Source: Halobaculum litoreum (GTDB lineage: Archaea; Halobacteriota; Halobacteria; Halobacteriales; Haloferacaceae). From it: 64,000 nucleotides of DNA. Below the pieces are notes generated by a model. It saw only the letters and a list, made by a program, of their open reading frames with translations, was not told where the DNA came from and searched no databases. The translations under genes were made by a program, and so were the position numbers. Every line of letters begins with the position of its first letter. The stretch's first letter is position 1. The DNA lies in contig NZ_CP126157.1 in the NCBI RefSeq assembly GCF_030127125.1, forward strand, positions 62,001-126,000, in the 5' to 3' direction. This document shows positions 9,223 to 17,990 of the stretch, piece by piece.

Positions 9223-9996
9223 ATGACGTATCCGAACACGGACTACCGGCTCGACGAGATCGATCGGCAGATACTCCACGCGCTGATGGACGACGCCCGG
9301 AACACCTCCGCCAGCGCCCTCGCCGAACGGGCCGGCGTCTCGGGGGCGACGATCCGCAACCGTATCCACAAACTCGAGGACGCCGGGATCGTCCGCGGCT
9401 ACACCGCTCAGGTCGACTTCGAGCTGGCCGACGGCAAACTCACCAACCTCTACCTCTGTGACGTGCCGATCACCGAGCGCGAGGCGCTGGCGCACGAGGC
9501 ACGCGCCGTCCCCGGCGTGATCAACGTCCGGACGCTGATGACCGGGCGTCGAAACCTCCACGTCCTCGCGGTGGGCGGGACGACCGCCGACCTGCGCCGG
9601 ATCGCCCGACAACTCACCGACCTCGGCATCCACATCGAAGACGAGGACCTGCTCGAAGAGGAACTGTTCGCGCCGTTCGACCCGTTCGACCCCCACGACG
9701 AGCGCGTCCCGGAGCGGAACGCCTTCATCAGTCTCACCGGCGACGCGAGCGTCGTCGAGGTGAGCGTCCACCCGGACGCGCCGATCGCCGGCCGCACGCT
9801 CGAGAACGCGGTCGAAGCGGGCGTCCTCGACGCCGAGACGCTCGTGATCGGGATCGAGCGCGGCGACCGCGAGTTGACGCCGCACGGCGACACCGTCGTC
9901 CGCGCCGACGACATCGTCACCGTCCTCTCGCGCGGAGCGGACGGTGACGCGTTCGCCGCGTTCGGTGCCCCCGACGCCGACTCCGACACCCTCTGA
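9223..9996 (+). CDS. Lrp/AsnC-type regulator with TrkA-C (RCK_C) domain
   Basis: A 257-residue protein. Residues about 8-60 form an Lrp/AsnC winged helix (LDEIDRQILHALMDDARNTS..., then AGVSGATIRNRIHKLEDAGIV). A ligand-binding alpha/beta segment follows (to about 150), and the C-terminal 80 residues match a TrkA-C/RCK_C module (SVHPDAPIAGRTLENAVEAG ... VRADDIVTVLS). RCK_C modules usually bind small ligands and regulate ion or amino-acid transport. The gene is divergent from the UspA-permease operon, so it is a good candidate regulator of that transporter. Both strands share the AT-rich control region at 8931-9222. Confidence 0.88.
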   Translation: MTYPNTDYRLDEIDRQILHALMDDARNTSASALAERAGVSGATIRNRIHKLEDAGIVRGYTAQVDFELADGKLTNLYLCDVPITEREALAHEARAVPGVINVRTLMTGRRNLHVLAVGGTTADLRRIARQLTDLGIHIEDEDLLEEELFAPFDPFDPHDERVPERNAFISLTGDASVVEVSVHPDAPIAGRTLENAVEAGVLDAETLVIGIERGDRELTPHGDTVVRADDIVTVLSRGADGDAFAAFGAPDADSDTL

Positions 9997-10067
9997 GGGG
10001 ATCGACCGACGTGGTGACGGGGGAGTCGCGGCAGAAGCTTCTTACACCCGTCACCGGAGGTGCATCC

Positions 10068-11318
10068 ATGGCAACCGCCGCGTCGCTCTCGGAGCCACAG
10101 GTGCTCGCGCACGCCAAGGCCCGGCTGTTCCCGGACGACGAGCCCGAGACGTACGCGGTCTGTGACACCCAGTTCGCGATGGACGAGTGGCTCCCCGGCC
10201 GCCCGATCGAACCGGCGGTCCGCGAGCGACTGGCCCCGTTCAACCACGTCCGGCTCGGCTCGGGCTACCCCGACCTCGTCGGCGTCCGCGATCTGGAGGC
10301 GGACCTGCTCGCCGTCGAACGGTTCGGCGACCAGCCGCCGCTCGTCGCCGTGGAGGCGAAAGGCTACACCGACGGCGGCGCCGTCGACGCCGAGCGCGGC
10401 GTGGTCCAGGCGTACGACCGCCTCGGCGAGGCCAACGCCGCCTACGTCGCCGCCCCGGTCGACGCCGTCTCCCAGTCGGCGCGGACGCTCGCGCGCGAAC
10501 TCAACGTCGGCGTGCTCGGCGTCGCTGTCGACGGCGAGGCGACGGCGCTGGAGGTGCCCCGTGTGGTCGGAAACCGCACTTCGGACGAGGCGACCGCGAT
10601 CCGGTTTCAGGCGACCGCACAGGGCGTCGCCGACGCCTCCTTCGGACTGAACCACCCGAAGAACTACCTCGCGGTGCCGCTGGCGGTGTACCACTCGACG
10701 GACACGGATACCGTGCTCGCGGATCGGGTCGTCGCGGCGACGACCGCCGCACGGCGGGGTGCGAGCTTCCTCGGCCTGGTCGAGGCGCGGCCCGACCGTC
10801 TCCGGCTCACGCCGCTCGGCGAGGAGGTGGTTCGCTTCGCGCTCCATCGGTACGGCACGGTCGACGCCGCGCTCGCGGCGTTCGACGACTGGAAGCGGTC
10901 ACGCAGGCGCTTTTGCGACCTCGCCCCCGACTGGGGACTGCTCACCCGCCGGGTCGTCTGGGCGTACCCGGCGACGCAGTTGATCGTCGAGGAACTCCAG
11001 ACGATGGCCGACGACGGCTACCCCGCGCCGACGCTCGTCCAGTTGGTTCGGTGGCTCCACACCACCCACCCCACGTTCACGGTCGAGTTGTTCCTCCGCG
11101 GCACCGAGGACGCCCGCGCGCGGACGCTCGACGCCGAGGGCGACCTGCGGACGGCCGAACTGACGGACGGGAGCGTCTACCACTCGCCGACCGTGTTCCA
11201 GCTGAAGGCGATGCTGTACCACGCCGGGATCGTCACCGACCGCGGCGCCGAACCGCACCGACTCGACCCGACGACTGACGTGTGGGCGCTGCGCGAGCCG
11301 CTGACGGGCGACCGGTGA
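10068..11318 (+). CDS. PD-(D/E)XK nuclease-like protein with winged-helix-like C-terminus
   Basis: A 416-residue protein starting MATAASLSEP. The N-terminal 100 residues carry a PD-(D/E)XK-like core: Pro68-Asp69 in GSGYPDLVG, then Glu96-Ala-Lys98 in LVAVEAKGY. Residues about 230-400 are helical and contain a likely winged helix (RLRLTPLGEEVVRFAL). An in-frame GTG lies upstream at 10011, but a TATA-like CTTACAC about 26 bp before the ATG at 10068 supports the shorter form. The family is not one I can name. It could be a restriction-like or DNA-repair nuclease, but the active site is judged only from motif spacing. Confidence 0.65.
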   Translation: MATAASLSEPQVLAHAKARLFPDDEPETYAVCDTQFAMDEWLPGRPIEPAVRERLAPFNHVRLGSGYPDLVGVRDLEADLLAVERFGDQPPLVAVEAKGYTDGGAVDAERGVVQAYDRLGEANAAYVAAPVDAVSQSARTLARELNVGVLGVAVDGEATALEVPRVVGNRTSDEATAIRFQATAQGVADASFGLNHPKNYLAVPLAVYHSTDTDTVLADRVVAATTAARRGASFLGLVEARPDRLRLTPLGEEVVRFALHRYGTVDAALAAFDDWKRSRRRFCDLAPDWGLLTRRVVWAYPATQLIVEELQTMADDGYPAPTLVQLVRWLHTTHPTFTVELFLRGTEDARARTLDAEGDLRTAELTDGSVYHSPTVFQLKAMLYHAGIVTDRGAEPHRLDPTTDVWALREPLTGDR

Positions 11319-11637
11319 ACCTCCGCAGCCACGGTTTTCTCCACCATCCCGATCCGCGGGGGTGGTGTGGTTCGAGGACGACGTGTCGTTCGATGTCTGG
11401 GGAGGCTACTCCTGTTCCTCGACGGGGAGGGCGCACCGATCCGGAAACTCGACCGCGCGGTCCGCGACGGCGCTCCCGTTGTAGCGACGTGTACATGGCC
11501 GGCCTCGATGCACAACCTAGGAGGATGGTTTCGATGCGTGCCTTGTTAGGTCACTAATATCTGAACTGACAGAAGTCGATTCGACGATTTCGTCAGACCG
11601 ATCGCTTATTACTATGCGCTGTTTTAACTAATTTGAT
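11319..11637. other. Junction between core-like DNA and AT-rich accessory DNA
   Basis: No convincing intact gene. About 11365-11510 on the plus strand keeps coding-like composition in two alternating frames (WFEDDVSFDVWG in one, LLLFLDGEGAPIRKLDRAVR in the next), which suggests a frameshifted, truncated remnant of a small gene. GC falls sharply after about 11545. A near-duplicate of 11512-11544 recurs at 12443. A TATA-like CTTATTAC near 11605-11612 serves the next gene. Confidence 0.4.
11512..11544 (+). repeat. 33-bp imperfect direct repeat, copy 1
   Basis: This 33-bp stretch matches 12443-12475 at 30 of 33 positions. It ends with GATGCGTGCCTT in both copies. The copies flank about 900 bp containing a lipoprotein gene and a MITE-like inverted repeat, and this one lies exactly at the change from core-like to AT-rich DNA. 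It may be an old insertion footprint or two copies of a transposon end. Confidence 0.55.
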
Positions 11638-12006
11638 ATGAAAAGAAGATTCATCCTTGGATCTGCGTGTGCAATCTTGGTGGCTACTAGCGGCTGCCTG
11701 GATGTCCTCAGTCGGACCACAGAGGTGCCCGTCGAAATATATAATCGAACCTCATCAAGCAAACAGGTATCAGTTACAGTGATTAATGCGTCCGAACGTG
11801 AGGAGTCACCTGATCATCAACTAGAGATGGGCCCAGACACTCGGGAGGAAATCACAGCTATCGTTCGGAGGGGTGGTTCAAGTACAATTATTGTCAGTAC
11901 AGACAGTGGAGCAGAAACAGAAATTGCGATTAGCCAATCGACGCAGTCAATGCAAATTGAGATATTAGAGTCCGGTGAGATCACGTATGAGGCAGTTTCT
12001 TCGTAG
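11638..12006 (+). CDS. Small exported lipoprotein
   Basis: A 122-residue protein starting MKRRFILGSACAILVATSGC: a positively charged start, a hydrophobic core and a lipobox (ATSGC) typical of haloarchaeal lipoproteins. The mature part reads like one immunoglobulin-like beta domain (VPVEIYNRTSSSKQVSVTV ... SSTIIVSTDSGAETEI). No enzymatic motif is seen. GC is much lower than in the genes to the left, consistent with acquired DNA. A TATA-like box about 29 bp before the ATG suggests leaderless expression. A similar lipoprotein occurs at 14733. Confidence 0.7.
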   Translation: MKRRFILGSACAILVATSGCLDVLSRTTEVPVEIYNRTSSSKQVSVTVINASEREESPDHQLEMGPDTREEITAIVRRGGSSTIIVSTDSGAETEIAISQSTQSMQIEILESGEITYEAVSS

Positions 12007-12132
12007 AGATCACGACAGAATAATTCTGTGATGATCTAATCTAGATATATATGATCAGAATAGCGGTTGGCGACCTCTGAAATATCGGAGTCTCTGAAGA
12101 CTCCGTTTACTCATTTTCTTCTACTAGGATGG

Positions 12133-12252
12133 CTCTGTTGAAATACTCTTGTCGTCTTGCGATTTGCTGAGGTTTTGGTTTGTAGTGGGATCGTAGAATT
12201 CGATAGAGAAGCCAGCTCTACGCAATATCAATGCTGAAAGACTTCAACAGAG
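12133..12252. repeat. MITE-like or IS-remnant element with 10-bp inverted repeats
   Basis: CTCTGTTGAA at 12133-12142 is matched by its exact inverse complement TTCAACAGAG at 12243-12252, enclosing 100 bp with no reading frame. A third copy, in direct orientation, lies at 12261-12270. Terminal sequences of the type GGCTCTGTTGAA are familiar from haloarchaeal IS5-type elements, so this is probably a miniature derivative or solo ends of such an element. I could not find a clear target duplication. Confidence 0.45.
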
Positions 12253-12442
12253 ACAACATTCTCTGTTGAACGCAGTTTTCTGGCGGCTCCCTGTCGATCT
12301 GGTCTATAAGAACCAGTAGCGAACGGTGGGGCTCGAAAACTGGCCGAGCTCGTATGAATCCGATTGCATCCGCAGCGCACAGGGCCATCCTCTCAATCGA
12401 GTGGTGGTTTTTAGGAATCCAAATGCAAAAGCCGTGTCGACC

Positions 12443-12475
12443 ACAACCTCGGAGGATGGATTTGATGCGTGCCTT
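12443..12475 (+). repeat. 33-bp imperfect direct repeat, copy 2
   Basis: Partner of 11512-11544 (three mismatches). It lies just before the small plasmid-type gene pair starting at 12504. Confidence 0.55.
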
Positions 12476-12503
12476 CTATTCTCAGTCATGAGATGTGAAA
12501 TAG

Positions 12504-12659
12504 GTGAAGTACAGCGGTTTGGGCGTCGTCATACCTGTCCCCGAGGACCGCGTCCTCGTCCACGAGCCGAGTAGCACTGCATTCGACTCGACGATGCAAC
12601 TGGCCGTCTTCCACCGGGGCTGGACGAGTGGCTGCGAGGCCAACAAGGAGGACGAGTGA
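12504..12659 (+). CDS. Small conserved plasmid-type protein, 51 residues
   Basis: The frame starts at a GTG (MKYSGLGVVIPVPEDRVLVH...) after an in-frame stop and ends in ...CEANKEDE with a TGA that overlaps the ATG of the next gene (ATGA type). Codon use is GC3-rich like real haloarchaeal genes, unlike the neighbouring AT-rich DNA. I recognise the combination with the following zinc-ribbon gene as typical of haloarchaeal plasmids and integrated elements, but I know no function. Confidence 0.5.
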   Translation: MKYSGLGVVIPVPEDRVLVHEPSSTAFDSTMQLAVFHRGWTSGCEANKEDE

Positions 12660-12985
12660 TGCAGCAGACACTCGTCGGCTGTGCCTTCTATGACGCGCCG
12701 TCCGGCACCGAGACTGGCGAGGCGCATACCTGGGAACAGGACGAGCGGATCACTCACCCGACCTGTGTCGACTGCGCCACCCAGACGCGGCCAGATCCCG
12801 ACGAGCGCGTTCACCGCGCCTGCGATGGCTGTGGAATAGTCGTCGACACGCTCGCGACGCTAACGCGGTACCGCGTTGAACTTGGGCATCTTGAGGGGCC
12901 GCTCTAGCTCTGCGACCGCTGCAGCTCCGGTGGCCTAGCCAACCTACTGGATGCGCGCCCTTTGGCGGGGAAGGGGATGGGGTAG
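12659..12985 (+). pseudogene. Zinc-ribbon small protein (DUF7558-like) with in-frame stop
   Basis: The frame begins MQQTLVGCAFYDAPSGTETG and carries paired cysteines (HPTCVDC, RACDGC). A TAG at 12905 stops it after GHLEGPL. The same frame then resumes with LCDRCSSGGLANLLDA up to a TAG at 12983, supplying another CxxC pair. A CAG-to-TAG change (Gln to stop) explains this most simply. In intact homologues as I remember them the cysteine pairs form a zinc ribbon, so the truncated product would lack one metal half-site. The first expected cysteine pair also reads CAFY rather than CxxC. Confidence 0.55.
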
Positions 12986-13196
12986 ATCGATAGCTCTGAC
13001 TATGGCTTGCACCAATTCAGTACTTCCATTCAACATGTGTTGTAGGTGTGATTTTATTAGGACACTTAATTTAATACTAATCATTACAAAAGAACTATAT
13101 TCAGTCGGGTGAATTGGATTTCTGGATGTAATATCCAGGAATAGTGGGAATGGTGTATCGAGATAAAACCAGCACAGAAGATCAGATCCAAACCGC

Positions 13197-13964
13197 ATGT
13201 CAATACAAGATTCCGACAAGTCGTCGCAGGACTCAAGTAACGTAACTCGCCGTCACCTCATAACAGTCCTTGGAGCAGCGGGGATCGCTACCACAGGAAT
13301 GTCTGTCGCATCAGCACAGAGTACCGACAAGACAACACAGCTCGTTGAAACCGGATGGAAGTTCGACACCTCGATACCAGCGGATTTCAACGCCAAAGAG
13401 AGCCAAGCTGATGTGGACGAAGTACCGTATCACGCAGTAAGTGTTAATGAGAACGAAGTTGTCCTATCACCCTGGGCAACACCGGGGATTGTGGGCACGT
13501 TCAAATCGAATGATCGGGTCGTCTTCACCGACGGGTACTACACTGGAGACACTGGCCGACAATCGATTCCTGGAGTAGCCCATGATGGCGCGTTTGCGGC
13601 GACTGAACTGAATGTGGACACGCGCCGGTTGACCGTTTTTGATCTCACCGCAACTCCCGATATTACCCCACCAGACGTCAGCTTTGACCAGCTGACGACT
13701 GTAATTGATGGGCCGACGGGAGTAACTCGTGTTGGAGTGGGCGAACAGGTGGAGATCTCATACCCACAGCAGCAAGTGGAAGTTGAAGAACGGGTCCCGG
13801 CTGTGGACCCTCGAAATGACCGCTCCAATGACGCCCCAATGTTTCAGTCTAGGTCGCTGGCTGCAACACCGACGTTTGTCGTTCAAAACCATGGCAAGCT
13901 CGGTATTTCGATTGATAAGGAGTCAGACGTATTGATGAACAAGAACGGAGGTGGATCGCAATGA
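13197..13964 (+). CDS. Tat-exported protein of unknown function, partner of metalloprotease gene
   Basis: A 255-residue protein with a twin-arginine signal: NVTRRHLITVLGAAGIATTG, then cleavage after ASA (VASAQ) near residue 41. The mature part is beta-rich with no domain I recognise. Its stop overlaps the ATG of the downstream HExxH gene by 4 bp. The downstream product has no signal of its own but eight cysteines and extracellular-type features, so this protein may carry it out as a folded complex (Tat hitchhiking) or act as its propeptide or inhibitor. That is inference from gene order. Low GC marks it as accessory DNA. Confidence 0.65.
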   Translation: MSIQDSDKSSQDSSNVTRRHLITVLGAAGIATTGMSVASAQSTDKTTQLVETGWKFDTSIPADFNAKESQADVDEVPYHAVSVNENEVVLSPWATPGIVGTFKSNDRVVFTDGYYTGDTGRQSIPGVAHDGAFAATELNVDTRRLTVFDLTATPDITPPDVSFDQLTTVIDGPTGVTRVGVGEQVEISYPQQQVEVEERVPAVDPRNDRSNDAPMFQSRSLAATPTFVVQNHGKLGISIDKESDVLMNKNGGGSQ

Positions 13965-14656
13965 CATTCTACGCTCAAGAAAGTGCCAACAACGGTGATC
14001 AGACGGATCGATGGGCGATGAAGGTGAACGTGATGGGGTGCTCGCAGTGTCCTGATTGGGCGCTTGAGGCGGCGTTCGATGGGATCAAGCAAGCTCATAA
14101 CGACATCTACGCATCAACGAACGTTCCTGGGACGCGGGTCATCTCATATACTACCGATTTCACCGCGAATTCTTGTGACGAGGGTGAGGAGCGATCCGAC
14201 GCGAACAATTGGCTGGACGCGAATGGATTCGGCGGGAAAGAACTGTATCTATTTGTGAGCAATTGTGGCATGGCCCGAACGTACGGCCATGCGTGGCAGG
14301 GGCGGTGTGTTGGATTTGTGGGTGCGGGCGATGGCTACTACGATGACCCCGGGGAGATGTCTGTAATGGCGATTCACGAGTCGCTCCACGCGTTCATTTA
14401 TGAGTTATGTCAGCTTGTCCAAGATGAGGCCGGGTCGTCGGTGCAGACAGATCACAAGCTTGGCCACGTGCTCAGTGTGAACGGCACCGATAAGGCGACC
14501 CCCATTGTAGCCTCCTACGCCAAAGACCCGAGCAACGATTTCGCAGAATCAGGGAACTGCGACAGTTACAGCGACATCTCATGGGGTGATTGGACTCGTT
14601 ATATGTCGTTGTGCACGCTCGATTCGATTGACCATACGCTGGATCACTTCCAATAA
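13961..14656 (+). CDS. Putative HExxH zinc metalloprotease, cysteine-rich
   Basis: A 231-residue protein with His139-Glu140-Ser-Leu-His143 (IHESLHAF), the zincin catalytic signature. His165 or His169 in TDHKLGHV is a possible third zinc ligand, giving a spacing like small secreted zincins. It has eight cysteines (27, 30, 72, 102, 116, 150, 200, 218), an even number unusual for a haloarchaeal cytoplasmic protein and suggestive of disulfides outside the cell. There is no signal peptide; translation is coupled to the Tat substrate upstream. Family assignment beyond the zincin motif is not possible by eye. Confidence 0.65.
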   Translation: MTFYAQESANNGDQTDRWAMKVNVMGCSQCPDWALEAAFDGIKQAHNDIYASTNVPGTRVISYTTDFTANSCDEGEERSDANNWLDANGFGGKELYLFVSNCGMARTYGHAWQGRCVGFVGAGDGYYDDPGEMSVMAIHESLHAFIYELCQLVQDEAGSSVQTDHKLGHVLSVNGTDKATPIVASYAKDPSNDFAESGNCDSYSDISWGDWTRYMSLCTLDSIDHTLDHFQ

Positions 14657-14732
14657 GCAACCTCAAGACACACTGTTTGAATGGGCTAGTCCTCGAACAA
14701 GATATTTATGTATCGATGGTAGTTTGATACCT

Positions 14733-15140
14733 ATGATTAGGAGACGCAAATATATCCATGGATTGTGGATTACTGTGCTTGGGGGGTGTGTAGGCATTGG
14801 CGGTGGGAGCGAGCAGCCCGATAGCCCAGGACCGGGCGCGAAGGCCCCCTGGGCCGAACAAGAGAGTCCCGCAGATATCATCATTTCGAACACTCGCTCA
14901 GAATCTGTCACGGTGACGCTCAGCATTGATGGAGATGAGCGATCGTTTCCGATAGGAGAAAATGATGACTGGGTGTCCGGGGACGTGTTCTTAACTGGCG
15001 AAGATGGGACAGTGACCGTTACAACCCCTGATGGACTGACTGCGTCAGTTGACTGGGTCCCCGAAGACGAGTCAACAAATCGCGTGTGCGTGTTTAATGT
15101 CGACCCGGACCGCATCCGAACAGACATGTTCGTGAAGTAA
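14733..15140 (+). CDS. Small putative lipoprotein
   Basis: A 135-residue protein starting MIRRRKYIHGLWITVLGGC. The LGGC after a basic start and short hydrophobic stretch resembles a lipobox, though the hydrophobic part is short. The mature region (ADIIISNTRSESVTVTLSID ...) is a single beta-sandwich-like domain similar in style to the lipoprotein at 11638. A TATA-like GATATTTATG about 27 bp upstream of the ATG supports this start, rather than the longer open frame from 14586 that overlaps the metalloprotease gene. Confidence 0.6.
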   Translation: MIRRRKYIHGLWITVLGGCVGIGGGSEQPDSPGPGAKAPWAEQESPADIIISNTRSESVTVTLSIDGDERSFPIGENDDWVSGDVFLTGEDGTVTVTTPDGLTASVDWVPEDESTNRVCVFNVDPDRIRTDMFVK

Positions 15141-15213
15141 GCAAGGGCAGCACTCGGCCCTGCGGTGTACAGATTAGTTTTCCTGATTTGATGTGTCAGT
15201 TACTCAGCTGGTG

Positions 15214-15393
15214 CTACGAGAAGAAGCGTGCCCGCTCCGCAACGACATCTCGAACCTCTCTGAACGCTCGATTGCGAGTCTCAGCATCAGTTGCACTGAG
15301 CCAGTTGAGGCACGCCACTGTCTCCTCGTAGTTTGCTTTCTCGAGAAGGGCAGTCAGACGGTCGGACGTTGATCGCTGATCCGGTTCACTCAT
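15214..15393 (-). CDS. Small acidic helical protein, 59 residues
   Basis: The minus-strand frame reads MSEPDQRSTSDRLTALLEKA... and ends ...VVAERARFFS. The composition is amphipathic and helical with normal haloarchaeal codon use, and it fills an otherwise empty gap before the transposase. I do not recognise the family. No partner gene is adjacent on its strand. Confidence 0.5.
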   Translation of the reverse strand: MSEPDQRSTSDRLTALLEKANYEETVACLNWLSATDAETRNRAFREVRDVVAERARFFS

Positions 15394-15459
15394 CGACGTG
15401 ATTGGGTGTGTGAACGATTTTCATGACCTGTCGTTTCAATCTGGTAGTTCCGCACTGTC

Positions 15460-17278
15460 CTGTGAACCCCTTACTGAGCATCTGTGTCGACGATCAAGAG
15501 GATACAGACGAGATCGCGGCCACTTCCATCTCGCCGGTGCAATCAAGAATCAATGTCGGAGACCTTGGATCCGCTCTCGGATCGCGCCTGCCGGATGACT
15601 CACGCCTACAAGACTGGAATCGAACTCAGGGAAACACTAGGAGATGGAGTGTGTCTCCGGGCGGCTGTGAGCGAGGTAACCATCTACATGGAGCATCTCA
15701 AGGACGGCTACCCGGAGTGGCACCCAGCACCCGATTCGTTCCGAGGAATGCTCCGGCTGTTCATCTATCGGGAGCTGACGGGCGACAGCTACCGGACCCT
15801 CGAAACGTACCAGGAACTCGCTGAACCGTTCGGGCTAGACCACGTTCCCGACGAGGCCGTACTCTCTCGCACTTGGCGGAATCGATTCGACGATGGGGTT
15901 CGCGAGTACGTGACCGTCGCCGCTCATTTCGTTGTCAAGGAGATCCATGACCACGGCCCCACAGTCCCCGCTGTTCGTCTGAAGGAGGAGGTCGTTGACT
16001 CGAAACCGGAGTCACCTGAAGACAATGAGCAGGACGAGTCTACGGGCGACAAATTCTCGGACGAGCAGATCCGCCGGACGACACGCCTCGCACGGGATCA
16101 CGGTTTCGACGGATTCGACTCTGGCCGAGCGCAGAACGCCTCCTACGAGGACACCCGGTTCTTCGAGTTACAGACCTTCATGGGGATGGTTCGGTGCGGC
16201 ACCGCGCAAGGAGCCGCTCGCTTCCAGTATCGGCGCGGCGAGGACTACGGCCCGCATGGCGACACCCACCTCCGCGTAGTCAAACAGTTCGATCCCGAAG
16301 AGCTCGTTGAGGGGTTTAATGAGACGACAGACCGCTTGCTCTCGGTCATCGCTTCTGAGGCATCGTTCCGTCGTCCAGTCACCGCTGCGATCGACATCAC
16401 CACCATTCCCTACTACGGGGATGTCGAGGAGATGCCGATGGTCAGCGGCACGAAGGACAGCGAGGGGCGAGCGTTCAAGTTTGCGACGCTCTCGATTATT
16501 GGGCAGAATATTCCGCTCGTCCTAGCCGTCGAGCCAGTGCGAGAGAGCTCCGCGTGGGACGAAAACTCGCCGAATCAAATTCACCGCACCGTGCGGCGAC
16601 TGGTTCGACGCGCGAAGGAATACGTGCCTATCGAGACGGTCCTGTGTGATCGGGAGTTCGACTCGATGCGAGTGTTTCAGACGCTCTCGAATCTCGATGT
16701 GAACTACCTCATTCCAAAGCGCATCGCCAGTACCGAACGCGAGGTGATCGAACAGATAGACGAGGACGACCAGGAGGTGGCTGTTGAGCCGGCCTCCGTC
16801 CACGTTGAGGCGGGATCTCACCCAATGCGATTCCTGTACGTGCCATCGACGAGCGGCGAGGCAACGACCGTCTTCGCGACGAATCTCCGAGTCAGGCCGG
16901 ATGAAGCCGAGACGTTCTGTCGGCGCTACAGTCGGCGCTGGCAAATCGAAAACGAGTACAAGAGCATCAAGCACGATTTCCTGGCGAAAACATCCTCAAA
17001 AGACTACCGCGTTCGCTTGTTCTACTTCGTGTTCGCCGTGCTCTTGTACAATATCTGGCGGCTCACCGACTTCCTGCTCAAAGCTGGTGTCGACGGAGAG
17101 ATGGACTACGCACCGATCTTGACTGCCGGCGAGTGTGTGGAACTGATCGCCTCGGCGCTGATTCCACCTGACTAACCGGCTACGCTCTCGCCGGGTTAGC
17201 TGTTCGAGAGTGGCGACGCTATTCAGTAGCGTCAAAACTCACGCAATTTCTCACGCTCGCCCGGTATTCCGACCACAG
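15460..17278 (+). mobile_element. Tentative extent of IS4-type insertion sequence
   Basis: The transposase gene is flanked by weakly similar ends: CTGTGAACC near 15460 and, inverted, CTGTGGTCGG ending at 17278 (about 12 of 21 positions match). I see no target-site duplication, so the boundaries are uncertain. A stem of the form AACCGGC...GCCGGGTT just after the transposase stop could be a terminator. Confidence 0.3.
15553..17175 (+). CDS. IS4-superfamily DDE transposase
   Basis: A 540-residue protein. The catalytic elements are visible in order: first Asp in AAIDITTIPYYG, second in LCDREFDS, and the IS4-type Y-(2)-R-(3)-E-(6)-K signature in YSRRWQIENEYKSIK. This is followed by the conserved hydrophobic tail (RLFYFVFAVLLYNIWRLTD). 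It seems intact, so the element may be active. The start at MSETLDPLSD is preferred over in-frame starts to 15484. It is longer than most IS4 transposases because of an acidic insertion (about residues 145-175). Confidence 0.85.
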   Translation: MSETLDPLSDRACRMTHAYKTGIELRETLGDGVCLRAAVSEVTIYMEHLKDGYPEWHPAPDSFRGMLRLFIYRELTGDSYRTLETYQELAEPFGLDHVPDEAVLSRTWRNRFDDGVREYVTVAAHFVVKEIHDHGPTVPAVRLKEEVVDSKPESPEDNEQDESTGDKFSDEQIRRTTRLARDHGFDGFDSGRAQNASYEDTRFFELQTFMGMVRCGTAQGAARFQYRRGEDYGPHGDTHLRVVKQFDPEELVEGFNETTDRLLSVIASEASFRRPVTAAIDITTIPYYGDVEEMPMVSGTKDSEGRAFKFATLSIIGQNIPLVLAVEPVRESSAWDENSPNQIHRTVRRLVRRAKEYVPIETVLCDREFDSMRVFQTLSNLDVNYLIPKRIASTEREVIEQIDEDDQEVAVEPASVHVEAGSHPMRFLYVPSTSGEATTVFATNLRVRPDEAETFCRRYSRRWQIENEYKSIKHDFLAKTSSKDYRVRLFYFVFAVLLYNIWRLTDFLLKAGVDGEMDYAPILTAGECVELIASALIPPD

Positions 17279-17990
17279 GGACTCAACATTGATGCTTGAT
17301 TGGAGAGAATCACCGCGAATTGATGGCAATTCAACCCGAAACTGGCCTATCCTCCGAAACTGTGGTGTCGACGGGAACTCAAATATTGGTATCGCGGTAT
17401 ACGATATACAAGTCCGGATAATAGTCGCTCTCTACGGAATCCGGGGGTATTGGGGCTGCTGCGGCCGGATTGACTGTCAGCAAGGGCCACTTGGGCTTAA
17501 CTCAGTAAGCCGAAGTGGAAATCGGTACCATCTCGCTGTCGGGTCAGGAGCGAGACTATTAGCGGCGCATCTGGGGCTTCAATATTAGATTCGCGCTTTG
17601 ATCGTCCTTGAACGATGGTATAGGCCTCATTTAGTCACGAATAGCTCAAGAATCAACTACACTGCAATTCCGGTTGTATCATAGGACTTGGGCTAACACT
17701 TAGATGGCTCATCAGCCACTTGCTGCGGTCCTATAGTGACCATAAGACAAGCGAGGCACATACTCTATGAGGTTGGTATCTCGATCGGGTCCTCAGTAGT
17801 CTGTACGTCGATGTCAAGCCGGGGAAAAATATAAATGTGGCCAATTTTAATCGTTACATAATTGAATGTTTACTATTAGAATTCACCCGACACAGACCGG
17901 GGAATTGTTCGTCACGCCGATGAACAAGTATGAGTCCGAGAGGAATTGAACGCCAGTAAGACAACGAGATCCAACACTAAAATTTGAACT
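17279..17990. other. 712-bp AT-rich gap before the GHKL ATPase
   Basis: No convincing gene on either strand. A TATA-like AAATATAAATG near 17826-17836 is followed about 35 bp later by a 27-codon frame (ATG at 17866, stop at 17947; MFTIRIHPTQTGELFV...), which could be a leader peptide in a long 5' leader of the 17991 gene. Otherwise I see only AT-rich sequence without clear repeats. Confidence 0.4.

Noticed and set aside
12304..12489. 61-codon minus-strand frame in the repeat region
   Set aside because: No recognisable start context or domain; it overlaps the 33-bp repeat, and its coding character is no better than that of random frames.
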